Below, one piece after another: positions 16,306-25,241 of a stretch of 64,000 nucleotides of DNA. Each line of letters opens with the position of its first letter. Positions within the stretch are counted from its first letter, which is position 1. The notes below the pieces were generated by a model. It saw only the letters and a program-made list of their open reading frames with translations. It was not told the DNA's origin and searched no databases. The DNA comes from Comamonas sp. (GTDB lineage Bacteria; Pseudomonadota; Gammaproteobacteria; Burkholderiales; Burkholderiaceae_C): positions 1-64,000 of the forward strand of contig JAITLR010000014.1 in the NCBI GenBank assembly GCA_031277805.1, written 5' to 3'. The position numbers were made by a program, and so were the translations under genes.

Positions 16306-17580
16306 TTGGCTTCCATCCGGGCCAGTGTCGCATTTCAGGCGTTCAGCAGTTCCAATGGCCGCCCTGCGGATACGGCCTCTTGCAAATTGCGGCTTGCAGT
16401 TGAGGCTGCTGGCCCAAACTGTCAAGAACTCGCTACCTACGGTGAACCCATCTTGCCCAAAGCCGCCCCTACCGCCTCCTCTCCTTTGTCTGCCGCGAAT
16501 GCCGCTTATGAGGATTCGCCCCAATACGCAGGCGGGCGCTTTCGCAACACCCATCCACGCCCTGCCAACAGCCCCAAGCCGAACACCAAGACCCTGCTGA
16601 AGTTCTTCTTCAACAAGCCTCCCAACAGCGAGCCGGCCAGCCCCTTGCCGATTCAGCCGCTGAGCCGCGCTGAGCTGGAGGTGGCGCCCGAGCACAGCCT
16701 GTACCGCCTAGGCCACTCCACCATGCTGATGAAACTGCGCGGCGGCTGGTGGATGACGGACCCGGTGTTTGCCGAGCGCGCCTCGCCTTTTTCCTTTGCC
16801 GGCCCCAAGCGCTTTCATGCACCGCCCATCGCCTTGAAAGACCTGCCCCCACTGCGCGGCGTGATCCTCTCGCATGATCACTACGACCATCTCGACCATG
16901 CAGCCATCCGTGCATTGATTCCCAGAACCGGTATGTTCCTTTGTCCTCTGGGCGTGGGCGATCGTTTGGCAGCCTGGGGCGTGTCTGCCGAAAAAATCAT
17001 CCAGCATGACTGGTGGCAGGCCAGCGAGGTCGATGGACTGCGACTCACGGCCACGCCCGCCCAACATTTCTCGGGCCGGGGTCTGCGCGATGGCAACCGC
17101 ACACTGTGGTCGTCCTGGGTGATTGAAGACCTGCAGAACACACAAGCGCTGCGCATGTTTTTCAGCGGTGACGGCGGTTATTTCGACGGTTTTGCCGAAA
17201 TCGGCCGCCGTTTCGGGCCGTTTCAGCTGACGCTGATGGAAACCGGTGCCTATGACGAACACTGGCCCTATGTCCATATGCACCCGGCCCAATCGCTGCA
17301 GGCCCACAAGGACCTGGGCGGCCACTGGCTGCTGCCCATACACAACGGCACATTCAACCTGGCCATGCATGCCTGGTGGGACCCGTTCGAGCAAATTCTG
17401 AATCTGGGCCAGCAGCACGGCATCGCCATTGCCACACCTATGATGGGCGAGCGCCTGGACCTCGATGCCCCCCATGCAGGCACGCCCTGGTGGCGTGCCT
17501 GCACCGACGTAGCAGCGCATTCGACGACCCCATCAGCTGCCGGTGAAGCGACCCGGCTCGATTCCCGCCCCCAGCGCTGA
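16306..17580 (+). CDS. NAPE-PLD/RomA-like metallo-beta-lactamase-fold hydrolase
   Basis: Up to 424 residues. The metal site motif SHDHYDHLD is clear, with H190, H192, D194 and H195 counted from 16306. Upstream, LGHSTMLMKLRGGWWMTDPVF and the SPFSFAGPKRF segment, and downstream FFSGDGGYFDGFAEIG and LPIHNGTFNLAMH, match the NAPE-PLD-like branch of the fold. Known relatives cleave phospholipid-type phosphodiesters, but the bacterial substrate is uncertain. The start is doubtful: TTG at 16306 or TTG at 16453 are possible and no ATG exists before the domain. The Ala/Pro-rich N-terminal 90 residues are poorly conserved in look. Confidence 0.85.
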   Translation: MASIRASVAFQAFSSSNGRPADTASCKLRLAVEAAGPNCQELATYGEPILPKAAPTASSPLSAANAAYEDSPQYAGGRFRNTHPRPANSPKPNTKTLLKFFFNKPPNSEPASPLPIQPLSRAELEVAPEHSLYRLGHSTMLMKLRGGWWMTDPVFAERASPFSFAGPKRFHAPPIALKDLPPLRGVILSHDHYDHLDHAAIRALIPRTGMFLCPLGVGDRLAAWGVSAEKIIQHDWWQASEVDGLRLTATPAQHFSGRGLRDGNRTLWSSWVIEDLQNTQALRMFFSGDGGYFDGFAEIGRRFGPFQLTLMETGAYDEHWPYVHMHPAQSLQAHKDLGGHWLLPIHNGTFNLAMHAWWDPFEQILNLGQQHGIAIATPMMGERLDLDAPHAGTPWWRACTDVAAHSTTPSAAGEATRLDSRPQR

Positions 17581-17742
17581 TGCACCGCCGCTGCCGAGCC
17601 TTTATCGGCGCGCAGCACAAGCCTCGTAACTCCGCGGATCAAGACAGAAACATGGCATGTTAGAGTTTGCTCGGCACTGCCGACACCATGAGACTTCCCC
17701 TGGCCGGCACACAATACAAGAACCCGCCCCAAGGAGACGCCC

Positions 17743-18723
17743 ATGCCCTCGCTTGCGCCATGCGCGGTGAACCGGATCGCCACGGATGCCTTTCCCGCCA
17801 GCCAGCGCCTGGACCAATGGGAGGCATACAACGCGTCTTTTCTGGTCGGATTGCGTTGCTCCTCCTTCTCCGATGAGGGCCTGAATGCCCGGCAGAGCAA
17901 TATGGCGGTCGGCCAGTTGGCCCTGGCCGACATCGACGGCAATGCCCATGTCATCGAACGCACGCCACAGCTGGTGCGCCAACACCCCAAGGAATCGGTC
18001 TTCGTCTCCCTGGTGCTGAGCAGTGGTGCATTCTTCTATCAGGAGCACAGCTGCATCCACCTCACTCCGGGGGATCTGGTGATCTATGACACCCGGCATG
18101 CCTATCTGTTCGGCTTCACCCACCAGATGCACCAGTTCCTGGTGGATATGCCAGCAGACTGGTTCTATCGAGACTGCAGCCGCGCCCAACTGCCAGGCCC
18201 GATCCGTATTGCAGGCGACGGAGGCAGCGGACGCGTGCTCAACCATGCGTTCAAGAACCTGGTGGGCGATGCCATGGCCCGGCCCGAAGGGATGGACCAG
18301 GATCGCATGCAGTTCGAGGCCTGCGACCTGCTGCGCGCCATGATGGCCGGAGAGGCTTCTGGCAGCAGTGCACTGCGCGCCTCCCACCTGCTGGCTGCGC
18401 GCGCCCATATCGACGAGCATCTGCACCGCCATTCGCTGGACGCGAACGAAGTGGCGGCAGTTGCAGGCGTCTCCCTGCGGCACCTGAACCGCCTGCTGCA
18501 GGCCGAGGAGCGCAGCGTGACCCAGCTGATTCTTGAGCGCCGCCTGGAACGCGCGGCCATGGAGTTGCGCCAGGCTGCGCTGGGCCGCTACAGCATTGCC
18601 GAAATCGCCTACCGCTGCGGCTTCGCCAGCCAGGCCCACTTTTCGCGCACATTCCGCTCACATCACGGCATGACACCTACGCAGATGCGCGAGCAGCCCG
18701 GACAATGCCGAGCTGCCGCTTAA
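17743..18723 (+). CDS. AraC-family regulator, likely of the ADH/MFS/cupin cluster
   Basis: 326 residues. The N-terminal half resembles the AraC-binding-like domain of FeaR-type activators (SVFVSLVLSSGAFFYQEH, then LTPGDLVIYDT). The C-terminal pair of helix-turn-helix motifs is clear: AAVAGVSLRHLNRLLQAEE and SIAEIAYRCGFASQAHFSRTFRSHHGMTPTQMR. AAGGAG precedes the ATG. It converges on the alcohol dehydrogenase gene, 63 bases away, and is the only regulator next to that cluster. FeaR-like relatives respond to aromatic or amine compounds, which suits a catabolic role. Confidence 0.9.
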   Translation: MPSLAPCAVNRIATDAFPASQRLDQWEAYNASFLVGLRCSSFSDEGLNARQSNMAVGQLALADIDGNAHVIERTPQLVRQHPKESVFVSLVLSSGAFFYQEHSCIHLTPGDLVIYDTRHAYLFGFTHQMHQFLVDMPADWFYRDCSRAQLPGPIRIAGDGGSGRVLNHAFKNLVGDAMARPEGMDQDRMQFEACDLLRAMMAGEASGSSALRASHLLAARAHIDEHLHRHSLDANEVAAVAGVSLRHLNRLLQAEERSVTQLILERRLERAAMELRQAALGRYSIAEIAYRCGFASQAHFSRTFRSHHGMTPTQMREQPGQCRAAA

Positions 18724-18786
18724 CAACACGCCGAGCCGCCATGCCGGTAGCTCAAGAACTCCCGGCAAAAGCATCAGCTCAGAGAC

Positions 18787-19851
18787 TCAGATGCCAGCCG
18801 GCTGCTGCGGCTGCACCAGCACCTTGATGGCGTCTCCGGCAGAGGCCAACCGCTCGAAACCATCGCGTATGGCGGTTTCCAGTGACACGGTATGGGTCAC
18901 GATTCGCTCGGCATTCACGGCTCCGGAAGCCATCAGCCCCAGCAGTTCGGGATACAGACCGCGATAGCCTACGCTGGAGGTGATGCGCAGTTCGCGGTTG
19001 ACCAGATCGAAGGTATCAATGCTCGCCTCGGGCATCAGCCCCAGCAGCACGGCTTCGCCGCCCTTGCTCAGCACACCGAGAGCGCCTTTCAACGTTTCTG
19101 CCCGGCCCACGGCTTCGAACGACACCGGAACGCCTGCCCCGCCCGTGAGCTCACGTACCTTCCGCACCACATCGCCATGACTGGCATCAACTGTGTCGCT
19201 GGCACCCACCTCGCTGGCCAGTTGCAGACGCCGGGGATCTATATCGACGGCAATGATCCGGCCGGCCCCATGATGCCTGGCCATCATTACCAGCAGCAGG
19301 CCGATGGCCCCCATGCCGAAGATGACGCAGTCGTCACCGGGGCGCAACGCGCTTTGGCGCACGCCATGCAATGCCACAGCGGCGGGTTCGGCCACCGCAG
19401 CCTGCCTGAAACTCAGTGACCGGGGCAGCATATGCGCCATGTAGGCGGGCACCACGGCCTCCTCCGCCATCCCGCCATCCCCCATGAGTCCGACAAAGCC
19501 CATGGATTCGCAAAGGTTGTAGCGCCCCTCACGGCAATAGGTGCAGTGGCCGCAGCGGTACTCCGGCTCCACGGCAACCCTGTCTCCCACCTGCAACCCT
19601 GCCACATCCGTCGCTGTCTCCAGGACGGTGCCGCAGAATTCGTGGCCGATGACGATGGGTGCAACGCTGTTCGACAAGGGATGCGGAGCGCTGACCGGTA
19701 TCGAATCCGGCCCATGCAGATATTCATGCATGTCGCTGCCGCAGATTCCGCAATACGCCACTTTGATACGGATTTCACCGGTCTTCAGAGGCCTGCGCTC
19801 CATGATTTCCAGGCGCAGATCGCGCGCGCCGTGCCATTTCAGAGCTTTCAT
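18787..19851 (-). CDS. Zinc-dependent alcohol dehydrogenase, butanediol-dehydrogenase-like
   Basis: 354 residues of the medium-chain dehydrogenase family. The catalytic zinc site starts at CGICGSDMHEYL, with GHEFCGTV following; the structural zinc loop has four cysteines in RCGHCTYCREGRYNLC. The NAD-binding Rossmann motif is GMGAIGLLLVMMA near residue 180, with VDIDPRRL after it, where the acidic residue favours NAD. The layout follows (R,R)-2,3-butanediol dehydrogenases and related polyol oxidising enzymes. The start overlaps the stop of the upstream MFS gene by four bases (ATGA), so they form an operon. It could oxidise a vicinal diol or alpha-hydroxy alcohol. Confidence 0.9.
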   Translation of the reverse strand: MKALKWHGARDLRLEIMERRPLKTGEIRIKVAYCGICGSDMHEYLHGPDSIPVSAPHPLSNSVAPIVIGHEFCGTVLETATDVAGLQVGDRVAVEPEYRCGHCTYCREGRYNLCESMGFVGLMGDGGMAEEAVVPAYMAHMLPRSLSFRQAAVAEPAAVALHGVRQSALRPGDDCVIFGMGAIGLLLVMMARHHGAGRIIAVDIDPRRLQLASEVGASDTVDASHGDVVRKVRELTGGAGVPVSFEAVGRAETLKGALGVLSKGGEAVLLGLMPEASIDTFDLVNRELRITSSVGYRGLYPELLGLMASGAVNAERIVTHTVSLETAIRDGFERLASAGDAIKVLVQPQQPAGI

Positions 19852-21113
19852 GCCTGCGACTCCTCCAATGCGGTAGCTCGCACGCCACCGCCTACGCGCC
19901 GGGGCGCTGTTTCAACCAGGCCCAGGGAAAGCATGCCTGCCAGCAAAGCTCCCGCTGCTGCCACCCACATCACCAAGTCCAGCCCCCAACGGTCCGCCGC
20001 CAGCCCGGCCAGCGTCGGGGCGACGAAACCACCGATCAACTCGCCAAAACCCATGATCATCCCCAAGGCCGTGGCCATGGCTGCGCGCGGAACGGTCTCG
20101 GCGGGAATCGTGGCCATGAAGAGCGTGAAGCAGCCCAGGCCGGTATAGGTCAGCAGCAGCAAGCCGCCCAGCACCACCGGTGATTGCGCGTACAAAAATG
20201 CCAACGGGCAGCCCGCTGCGACAAAGGAGAAGAAGATCAGCGCAGGACGGCGACCTATATGGTCCGAGATGGCAGGTACGGCAAAGCCCCAAATGACCCA
20301 GGCCACGCCCATACAACTCATGACCGCACTCATCGTGCCCGGCTCGAAACCCTTGGCATTGATCAGATAGGTCGGTGCAAAGGAGATGATGATCACGAAC
20401 CAGGCCATGAAGACGCAGCTGATCAGCACGCTCAGCCAGATATTGCGTTCACGCAGCAGGGCCCAGCGCGAGCCTGTCGGTACCTCTCCAGGCTGACCAT
20501 CTGCGCGGTTGCCTTGCGTATTGCGCACATGGCGCCAGATGAGCGCTGCGGCAATCAGCCCCGGGATGCAGGTCAGGTAGAAGGCCGTGCGCCAGCCATA
20601 GGCCACTGCCAGCGAGACGATGACCGGCGGCGCAATCACAGCGCCCAGCAGGCCTGCGGACGAGCCCTGCAGCAAGCCCATGTTGAGGCCGCGTCGACTG
20701 GGCGTCGAGGCTTCAACCATCAATGTTTGCGACAGCGGCAGCACCGGCCCTTCGGCAAGCCCCATCAACGCCCGCAACAGCAGCAGACCAACAAAGCCGC
20801 CCACCAGCCCCGACAAGGCCGAGCACAGGGAGAACATCAGCACCGAAAGAATCAGCACCGTCTTGCGGTTGCCCTTGCGGTCCGTATAAGCCCCGAAGAA
20901 TGCGCCGGAGGCCGCCCATGCCAGCGCCAGAATGGACGAGAGCATGCCCAGCTGGGCATTGTTCAGATCCAGTTCCTTGGAGACAAAGGGAAATAAAAAC
21001 GACAGCGCCAGCCGGTCGAAGAACACAATGCCGAAAGTGAAAAAAAGAATGAGCAGCAGCTTGTTCTCGTAGCTCATCCACCCATTCTTCCGGATTCCAT
21101 ATTGAATATTCAT
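19848..21113 (-). CDS. MFS transporter, probable importer of the catabolic cluster
   Basis: 421 residues from the ATG at 21113, about 12 membrane segments. FGIVFFDRLALSFLFPFVSKELDLNNAQLGML and GAYTDRKGNRKTVL (motif A) are typical of the anion:cation symporter and aromatic acid symporter branches of MFS. The ATG at 21113 follows GGAGCGAGAC; another in-frame ATG lies 12 bases upstream. Its last codons overlap the ADH start. The upstream cupin gene is on the same strand 91 bases away. Likely imports the substrate degraded by its neighbours; specificity unknown. Confidence 0.87.
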   Translation of the reverse strand: MNIQYGIRKNGWMSYENKLLLILFFTFGIVFFDRLALSFLFPFVSKELDLNNAQLGMLSSILALAWAASGAFFGAYTDRKGNRKTVLILSVLMFSLCSALSGLVGGFVGLLLLRALMGLAEGPVLPLSQTLMVEASTPSRRGLNMGLLQGSSAGLLGAVIAPPVIVSLAVAYGWRTAFYLTCIPGLIAAALIWRHVRNTQGNRADGQPGEVPTGSRWALLRERNIWLSVLISCVFMAWFVIIISFAPTYLINAKGFEPGTMSAVMSCMGVAWVIWGFAVPAISDHIGRRPALIFFSFVAAGCPLAFLYAQSPVVLGGLLLLTYTGLGCFTLFMATIPAETVPRAAMATALGMIMGFGELIGGFVAPTLAGLAADRWGLDLVMWVAAAGALLAGMLSLGLVETAPRRVGGGVRATALEESQA

Positions 21114-21203
21114 GTCTCGCTCCATTCCTTCTTTGGCGTGCTATTTCATTTCCCATGAAATGCCCGCCTTTATTGATGGATTTTTTAATCTGATTTCAGA
21201 TAA

Positions 21204-21737
21204 TCAACGGAAAAGCGTATCCACGTAATCGGCACCTATGCCGACTTTTTCATAATGCTTGCGACATAGATCGATATAGCTGTGAACGTCAAAATACCCA
21301 TCCGGTTTGCCGTCCTCATCCAGCCAGATCAACGGCCCCTTGACGATAAAGAATGCGCGCATGGGCTGCTCGTGTTCATAGGCCACCAGCGTATGGCCTT
21401 CGCCAGGTGTCTCGTAAACAAAGTCTCCGGCCTGCGCTGTCCAGTCATGCTCAAGATACCCCCATTTCCCGGAGATGGTGTAGGCGAATACTTCGTGAGG
21501 GTGGTAGTGCCGGTTCACGAGGCCGGCTTCCTTGGCCAGCAGAATATCGCACCACTTGTTCTGCGATGGAGAAATCCAGAGAGGTCGAGAGAAAACAGTT
21601 TCAGTGAACGGAACGTAATAGCGCTCGTCCTCGGTAGGCGCATTCTGAATATAAACCTCCGGCTGCGCATCGGGTTGAAAGCAATCGGGAATAGGCTTCA
21701 GATATTTCCAGAATTCATTCGTGGCTTTCTCGGGCAT
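21204..21737 (-). CDS. Cupin dioxygenase of the 2,4'-dihydroxyacetophenone dioxygenase type
   Basis: 177 residues, the size of 2,4'-dihydroxyacetophenone dioxygenase (DAD). Those enzymes use a three-histidine iron site to cleave a C-C bond next to a ketone, yielding 4-hydroxybenzoate and formate. Here the cupin motif 1 NRHYHPHEVFAYTISG supplies H77 and H79 (and H81), followed by E96, and motif 2 gives H115 in GEGHTLVAY. AAGGAG lies before the ATG. It heads the cupin-MFS-ADH set. The exact ketone cannot be known; related cupins cleave beta-diketones. Confidence 0.82.
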   Translation of the reverse strand: MPEKATNEFWKYLKPIPDCFQPDAQPEVYIQNAPTEDERYYVPFTETVFSRPLWISPSQNKWCDILLAKEAGLVNRHYHPHEVFAYTISGKWGYLEHDWTAQAGDFVYETPGEGHTLVAYEHEQPMRAFFIVKGPLIWLDEDGKPDGYFDVHSYIDLCRKHYEKVGIGADYVDTLFR

Positions 21738-21946
21738 TTTGTCTCCTTGGATAAAAAATTGACGAACGTCATAATCCTATCCAGCAGAAAACTTCCGTTT
21801 AGCCTCTCCCGGACATGGCGTTTGACTCGTTTGGACACGCCTTGAAAGAACCCGGCTGGGCACGAATACGGCCAGGCCCACCGCAGCAGATCACCACCAC
21901 CACGCGCAATATCTGAAACGGTCAGAACCTGACCGAGAATGTCGCC

Positions 21947-22480
21947 ATGGAAATTTCGCGCACATCACACCATCTCGCCGCCGTCGGTATCGCACTGGGC
22001 ACCCTGCTGCTGGCCGGCTGCACCACACTGCCCGGCGGCAATTACGCTGTTTCGCAACAGACAGCCCCATCGCAGTCCACGCCGCCAGTCGAACCGGAGT
22101 CATCGCCTGCGAGCGATCAACGCTCGGACTGGCCAGCCTGGGTACTTTCCGATTGCACGCCCTCCAGCCAGATGGACCCCGGCCCGCAGGCTCGTTACCG
22201 CAAGTCGCCGGTCATCCGCGCCAACTGGTTTCCCGATGGCCTGCGCACCCTGGTTGTATTTCGGCTCGAAGTGACACCCCAGGGCGAATTGGGACGAGTG
22301 GCCTATCTGCCCGCCGATACCGACCCGCGCATCGTGAAAGCCATCACGCAATCGCTCAAAAGCTGGAAGTTCAAGCCCGGCATGCGCCAGGGCCAGGCTG
22401 TCACCAGTTGCGTCGAGCAGCCCTATGAGCTGATCTTTCCACCCCATCCTGAGCCTGCAGCCTCGGACAGCGCACCCTAG
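21947..22480 (+). CDS. Lipoprotein with TonB C-terminal-like domain
   Basis: 177 residues. The signal peptide ends in the lipobox LLAGC (Cys25), followed by a Pro/Ser-rich linker. The second half (residues about 90-160: ANWFPDGLRTLVVFRLEVTPQGELGRV, then VKAITQSLKSWKFKPGMRQGQAV) follows the TonB C-terminal fold, where the P-D-G-V/L and W-F-P patterns are typical. It has no membrane-spanning TonB N-terminus and no ExbB/ExbD nearby, so it is a periplasmic or outer membrane lipoprotein using a TonB-like domain. Function unknown. Confidence 0.75.
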   Translation: MEISRTSHHLAAVGIALGTLLLAGCTTLPGGNYAVSQQTAPSQSTPPVEPESSPASDQRSDWPAWVLSDCTPSSQMDPGPQARYRKSPVIRANWFPDGLRTLVVFRLEVTPQGELGRVAYLPADTDPRIVKAITQSLKSWKFKPGMRQGQAVTSCVEQPYELIFPPHPEPAASDSAP

Positions 22481-22570
22481 GCCATTTACGCCCTCACCCA
22501 AGGGGCACAGGCGCTGACTGCTCTTGTTTTTCTTTTATCGGAAACCCCATATCTCGCAAATTGCAGTGGT

Positions 22571-22590
22571 GCGGCCCGGTGTTGGGCCGC
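22571..22590 (+). other. GC-rich hairpin in front of the glycine riboswitch
   Basis: GCGGCCC, GGTGTT, GGGCCGC form a perfect 7-base-pair hairpin about 12 bases before aptamer I. It has no T run. It may protect the 5' end of the leader or weakly terminate the upstream gene. Confidence 0.4.
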
Positions 22591-22597
22591 TAGAATT

Positions 22598-22836
22598 CGT
22601 TGGTCAGGAGAGAGTGCCAGCGGCTTCAAGCCGTCCGGCACCGCCGAAGGCGCAGATAGCTCATCGCTGCTGTCAAAACGCTCAGGCAAAAGGACTGACA
22701 AGCGCTGCAGGCCGATAAGGCCCAGCGTTCCTTGCTGGAGAGAGATATCAGACACCGGCGCTGACATCCACCGAAGGAGCAAACCACTCGTATTGAGCGG
22801 GTGGTGAATCTCTCAGGTAAAGCGGACAGCAGGACA
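22598..22836 (+). ncRNA. Tandem glycine riboswitch (two aptamers) controlling gcvT
   Basis: Two glycine aptamers in series. Aptamer I runs about 22602-22699, closed by GTCAG/CTGAC, with the conserved GGAGAGAG near its start, ACCGCCGAAGG in the middle and CTCAGGCAAAAGGAC at its end. Aptamer II runs about 22730-22835, closed by TTGCTG/CAGCAG, with GGAGAGAG, CACCGAAGGAGCAA and CTCTCAGGTAAAGCGGAC. The linker between them is about 30 bases. The element lies about 80 bases before gcvT. Glycine binding normally turns on expression of the cleavage system; no clear terminator follows, so translational or other control is possible. Confidence 0.95.
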
Positions 22837-22918
22837 AGCCCGCCATTCACGGCATGACCATTTGGGGTTCAGCCGTGCATGGCCACTCATTTTGGTTTGA
22901 CCACCGGAGCGCTTGCCT

Positions 22919-24058
22919 GTGACTGCCGCCACTTCTTCCGATGCCGATCTGCGTTCCACACCTCTGTTGGCCCTGCACCAGAAACTGGGAGCCCGCATGG
23001 TGCCGTTTGCCGGTTACTCCATGCCCGTGCAATACCCGCAAGGCCTGATGGCCGAACATTTGCATACCCGCAAGGCCGCGGGCCTGTTCGACGTTTCCCA
23101 CATGGGCCAGCTCGTGCTGCGCGGGCCAGATGCCGCCACTGCTCTCGAGTCGCTGATGCCCGTGGATGTCATCGGACTGGGTCTGCACAAGCAGCGCTAC
23201 GGTCTGCTGCTCAATGAGCAAGGCGGCATTCTGGACGACCTGATGTTCGTCAATCGCGGCGATGACTTGTTCCTTATCGTCAACGGTGCCTGCAAAGAGG
23301 CCGATATCGCCCATATCCAGAACCGTATCGGCAACCGCTGTGAGGTCGTCCCCCTGCCCGATCGCGCTCTGCTGGCGCTGCAAGGCCCCCAGGCAGTCAG
23401 CGTGCTCGAGCGCCTGATTCCGGGCGTCAGCGCCCTGGTCTTCATGACCGGTAATCACTTTGACTGGCAAGGCCATGCGCTCTACATCACGCGCAGCGGC
23501 TATACGGGCGAGGACGGCTTTGAAATTTCACTGCCCGATGATGCTGCCCAAGCCTTTGCCGAAGCCCTGCTGGCTCAGCCCGAAGTGGCGCCTGTGGGCC
23601 TGGGCGCGCGCAATTCGCTGCGCCTGGAGGCGGGATTGTGCCTCTATGGCAATGACATAGACACAACGACTACCCCGGTGGAAGGCGCACTGAACTGGGC
23701 CATCCAGAAAGTGCGCCGCAGCGGTGGCGAGCGCGAAGGCGGCTTTCCCGGTGCAGCTATCGTGCTGGAGCTGTTGCAGAATCCGGGGCAACTCAAGCGC
23801 AGGCGCGTGGGCCTGATCGCACTCGAGCGCATTCCCGTGCGCGAACCTGCTGTGCTGGAAAACATGGACGGTCAGCATATCGGCCACATCACCAGCGGCC
23901 TGCTCAGCCCCACGCTGAACCAGCCCGTGGCACTGGCCTATGTAGAGCCTGATTACGCGAACGCTGGCACTGAGATCTTTGCCATGGTGCGCGGCAAGCC
24001 CGTGCCCATGAAGGTTGTGGCCACGCCGTTCGTGCCCACCAACTACTTCCGCGGTTAG
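22919..24058 (+). CDS. gcvT: Glycine cleavage system T protein (aminomethyltransferase)
   Basis: 379 residues. GcvT takes the aminomethyl group from lipoyl-GcvH and gives methylene-tetrahydrofolate plus ammonia. Motifs: HQKLGARMVPFAGYSMPVQY at the start, GLFDVSHMGQ (the folate-site region), LALQGPQA, YTGEDGFEI, and the RLEAGLCLYGNDID segment. The GTG at 22919 is the likely start, with GGAG nine bases upstream; a TTG at 22913 is too close to that site. It follows the glycine riboswitch directly and starts the gcv gene set. Confidence 0.95.
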   Translation: MTAATSSDADLRSTPLLALHQKLGARMVPFAGYSMPVQYPQGLMAEHLHTRKAAGLFDVSHMGQLVLRGPDAATALESLMPVDVIGLGLHKQRYGLLLNEQGGILDDLMFVNRGDDLFLIVNGACKEADIAHIQNRIGNRCEVVPLPDRALLALQGPQAVSVLERLIPGVSALVFMTGNHFDWQGHALYITRSGYTGEDGFEISLPDDAAQAFAEALLAQPEVAPVGLGARNSLRLEAGLCLYGNDIDTTTTPVEGALNWAIQKVRRSGGEREGGFPGAAIVLELLQNPGQLKRRRVGLIALERIPVREPAVLENMDGQHIGHITSGLLSPTLNQPVALAYVEPDYANAGTEIFAMVRGKPVPMKVVATPFVPTNYFRG

Positions 24059-24177
24059 TCCTGCCCACGTGCAAGAGACAGGCCAGTTTGCCGAACAGTG
24101 CTCAGAACGCCGCTAAAGTGCGCACTGGACCTTTCTCAAATCTCTGATTCCCCCCGAATCCCCCATCTGGAGCTTCC

Positions 24178-24552
24178 ATGAGCATCAAGTTTTCCAAAGA
24201 ACACGAGTGGATCAACGCCGCTGACACCAACGCCGCCATCGTCGGCATCACCGTCCATGCGCAAGACGCACTGGGCGATGTGGTGTTTGTGGACCTGCCT
24301 GCCGTGGGCGCCACCTTCAAGGCGGGCGATGTAGCCGGCGTGGTCGAGTCCGTCAAGGCCGCCGCCGATGTCTATATGCCGGTGACTGGCGAAATCGTCG
24401 AAGTCAACGAAGCCCTGCGCGAAGACCCGTCCCTGGCCAACAGCGACCCTCTGAACACCGGCTGGTTCTTCAAGGTCAAGATGAGCAATGCGGGCGAGCT
24501 CGACGGCCTGATGGAAGAGACCGCCTACAACGATTTCGCCAAGGACAACTAA
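24178..24552 (+). CDS. gcvH: Glycine cleavage system H protein
   Basis: 124 residues. GcvH carries the lipoyl arm that shuttles aminomethyl between GcvP and GcvT. The sequence opens KFSKEHEWI; the lipoylation site is Lys60 in VVESVKAAADVY, and the C-terminus NAGELDGLMEETAY fits the family. GGAGCTTCC precedes the ATG. It lies 119 bases after gcvT and is followed at once by a hairpin with a T run, which may lower expression of the genes that follow. Confidence 0.97.
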   Translation: MSIKFSKEHEWINAADTNAAIVGITVHAQDALGDVVFVDLPAVGATFKAGDVAGVVESVKAAADVYMPVTGEIVEVNEALREDPSLANSDPLNTGWFFKVKMSNAGELDGLMEETAYNDFAKDN

Positions 24553-24560
24553 GCGTATCA

Positions 24561-24590
24561 ACGGCCCTCGCATTGCGAAGGCCGTTTTTG
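24561..24590 (+). terminator. Terminator-like hairpin after gcvH, inside the gcv cluster
   Basis: ACGGCCCTCG (24561-24570) pairs with CGAAGGCCGT (24576-24585) with one mismatch and a CATTG loop, then five T. It ends ten bases before the next start codon, so it would attenuate rather than fully separate the cluster. Confidence 0.7.
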
Positions 24591-24599
24591 CATGCAGCC

Positions 24600-25151
24600 A
24601 TGAGCACCACTTTGTATTTCGACGACTCTGAAGTCGGCCTTGCCCGCGACACCAGCCACCCGGCTTTTGTGCGCATTGCAGGTCAGGACTTCTATTACGA
24701 CTGCGGCGATGATTTCAGCCCTTTCGGCAATGACGACGGCAGCGACACCCTGGCCGCCCTTGAAGAGTGGTATCAGGAGCAGGCGGACGGCAAGCCCGCC
24801 CAGGCTTCGCGCTTTCTGCGCCAGCAGCTGAGCGACTGGGATCTGCCCGTACCCAAAGACATGCTGGCTCGCAGCGATGCGGCCAAGACCCAATGGCTGG
24901 CTCGCGACGACATGAACCAGAGCTATCTGCGTTCGGTCTGCCGCGCACATGTGGCCACTGCCTTTGGCCAGCTCAAGATCACCGGCAGCATCGATGCCGA
25001 TCTGCAAAAACATGCCCTGCTTGCCCTGTCCTGCCAGCAATGGTTGAACACCGTGGCACGCAGCAAATACCCCGATTGGGAATATGCCGACCAGGAAAGC
25101 GAACGCCTGGCCCTGATGAACACCGCGCTGGAACAGGCCAGCGCTGCTTGA
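24600..25151 (+). CDS. Unknown protein encoded between gcvH and gcvP
   Basis: 183 residues from the ATG at 24600. The protein is acidic, soluble, with no signal peptide or membrane segment and no motif that I recognise. It begins STTLYFDDSEVGLARD and contains several Asp/Tyr-rich stretches (FYYDCGDDFSPFGNDDG) and helical segments later. No strong ribosome binding site is seen, and the gcvH hairpin lies immediately before it. Its location suggests a possible tie to the glycine system but nothing in the sequence shows it. Confidence 0.65.
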   Translation: MSTTLYFDDSEVGLARDTSHPAFVRIAGQDFYYDCGDDFSPFGNDDGSDTLAALEEWYQEQADGKPAQASRFLRQQLSDWDLPVPKDMLARSDAAKTQWLARDDMNQSYLRSVCRAHVATAFGQLKITGSIDADLQKHALLALSCQQWLNTVARSKYPDWEYADQESERLALMNTALEQASAA

Positions 25152-25241
25152 AGCACCGGCCGCATGCCCTGAGGCATACGGCATTCACGCATGCCTAGCA
25201 TGCAAACCGTCAGTCACAGTATTTGAGAATAGGTCCCTCCC

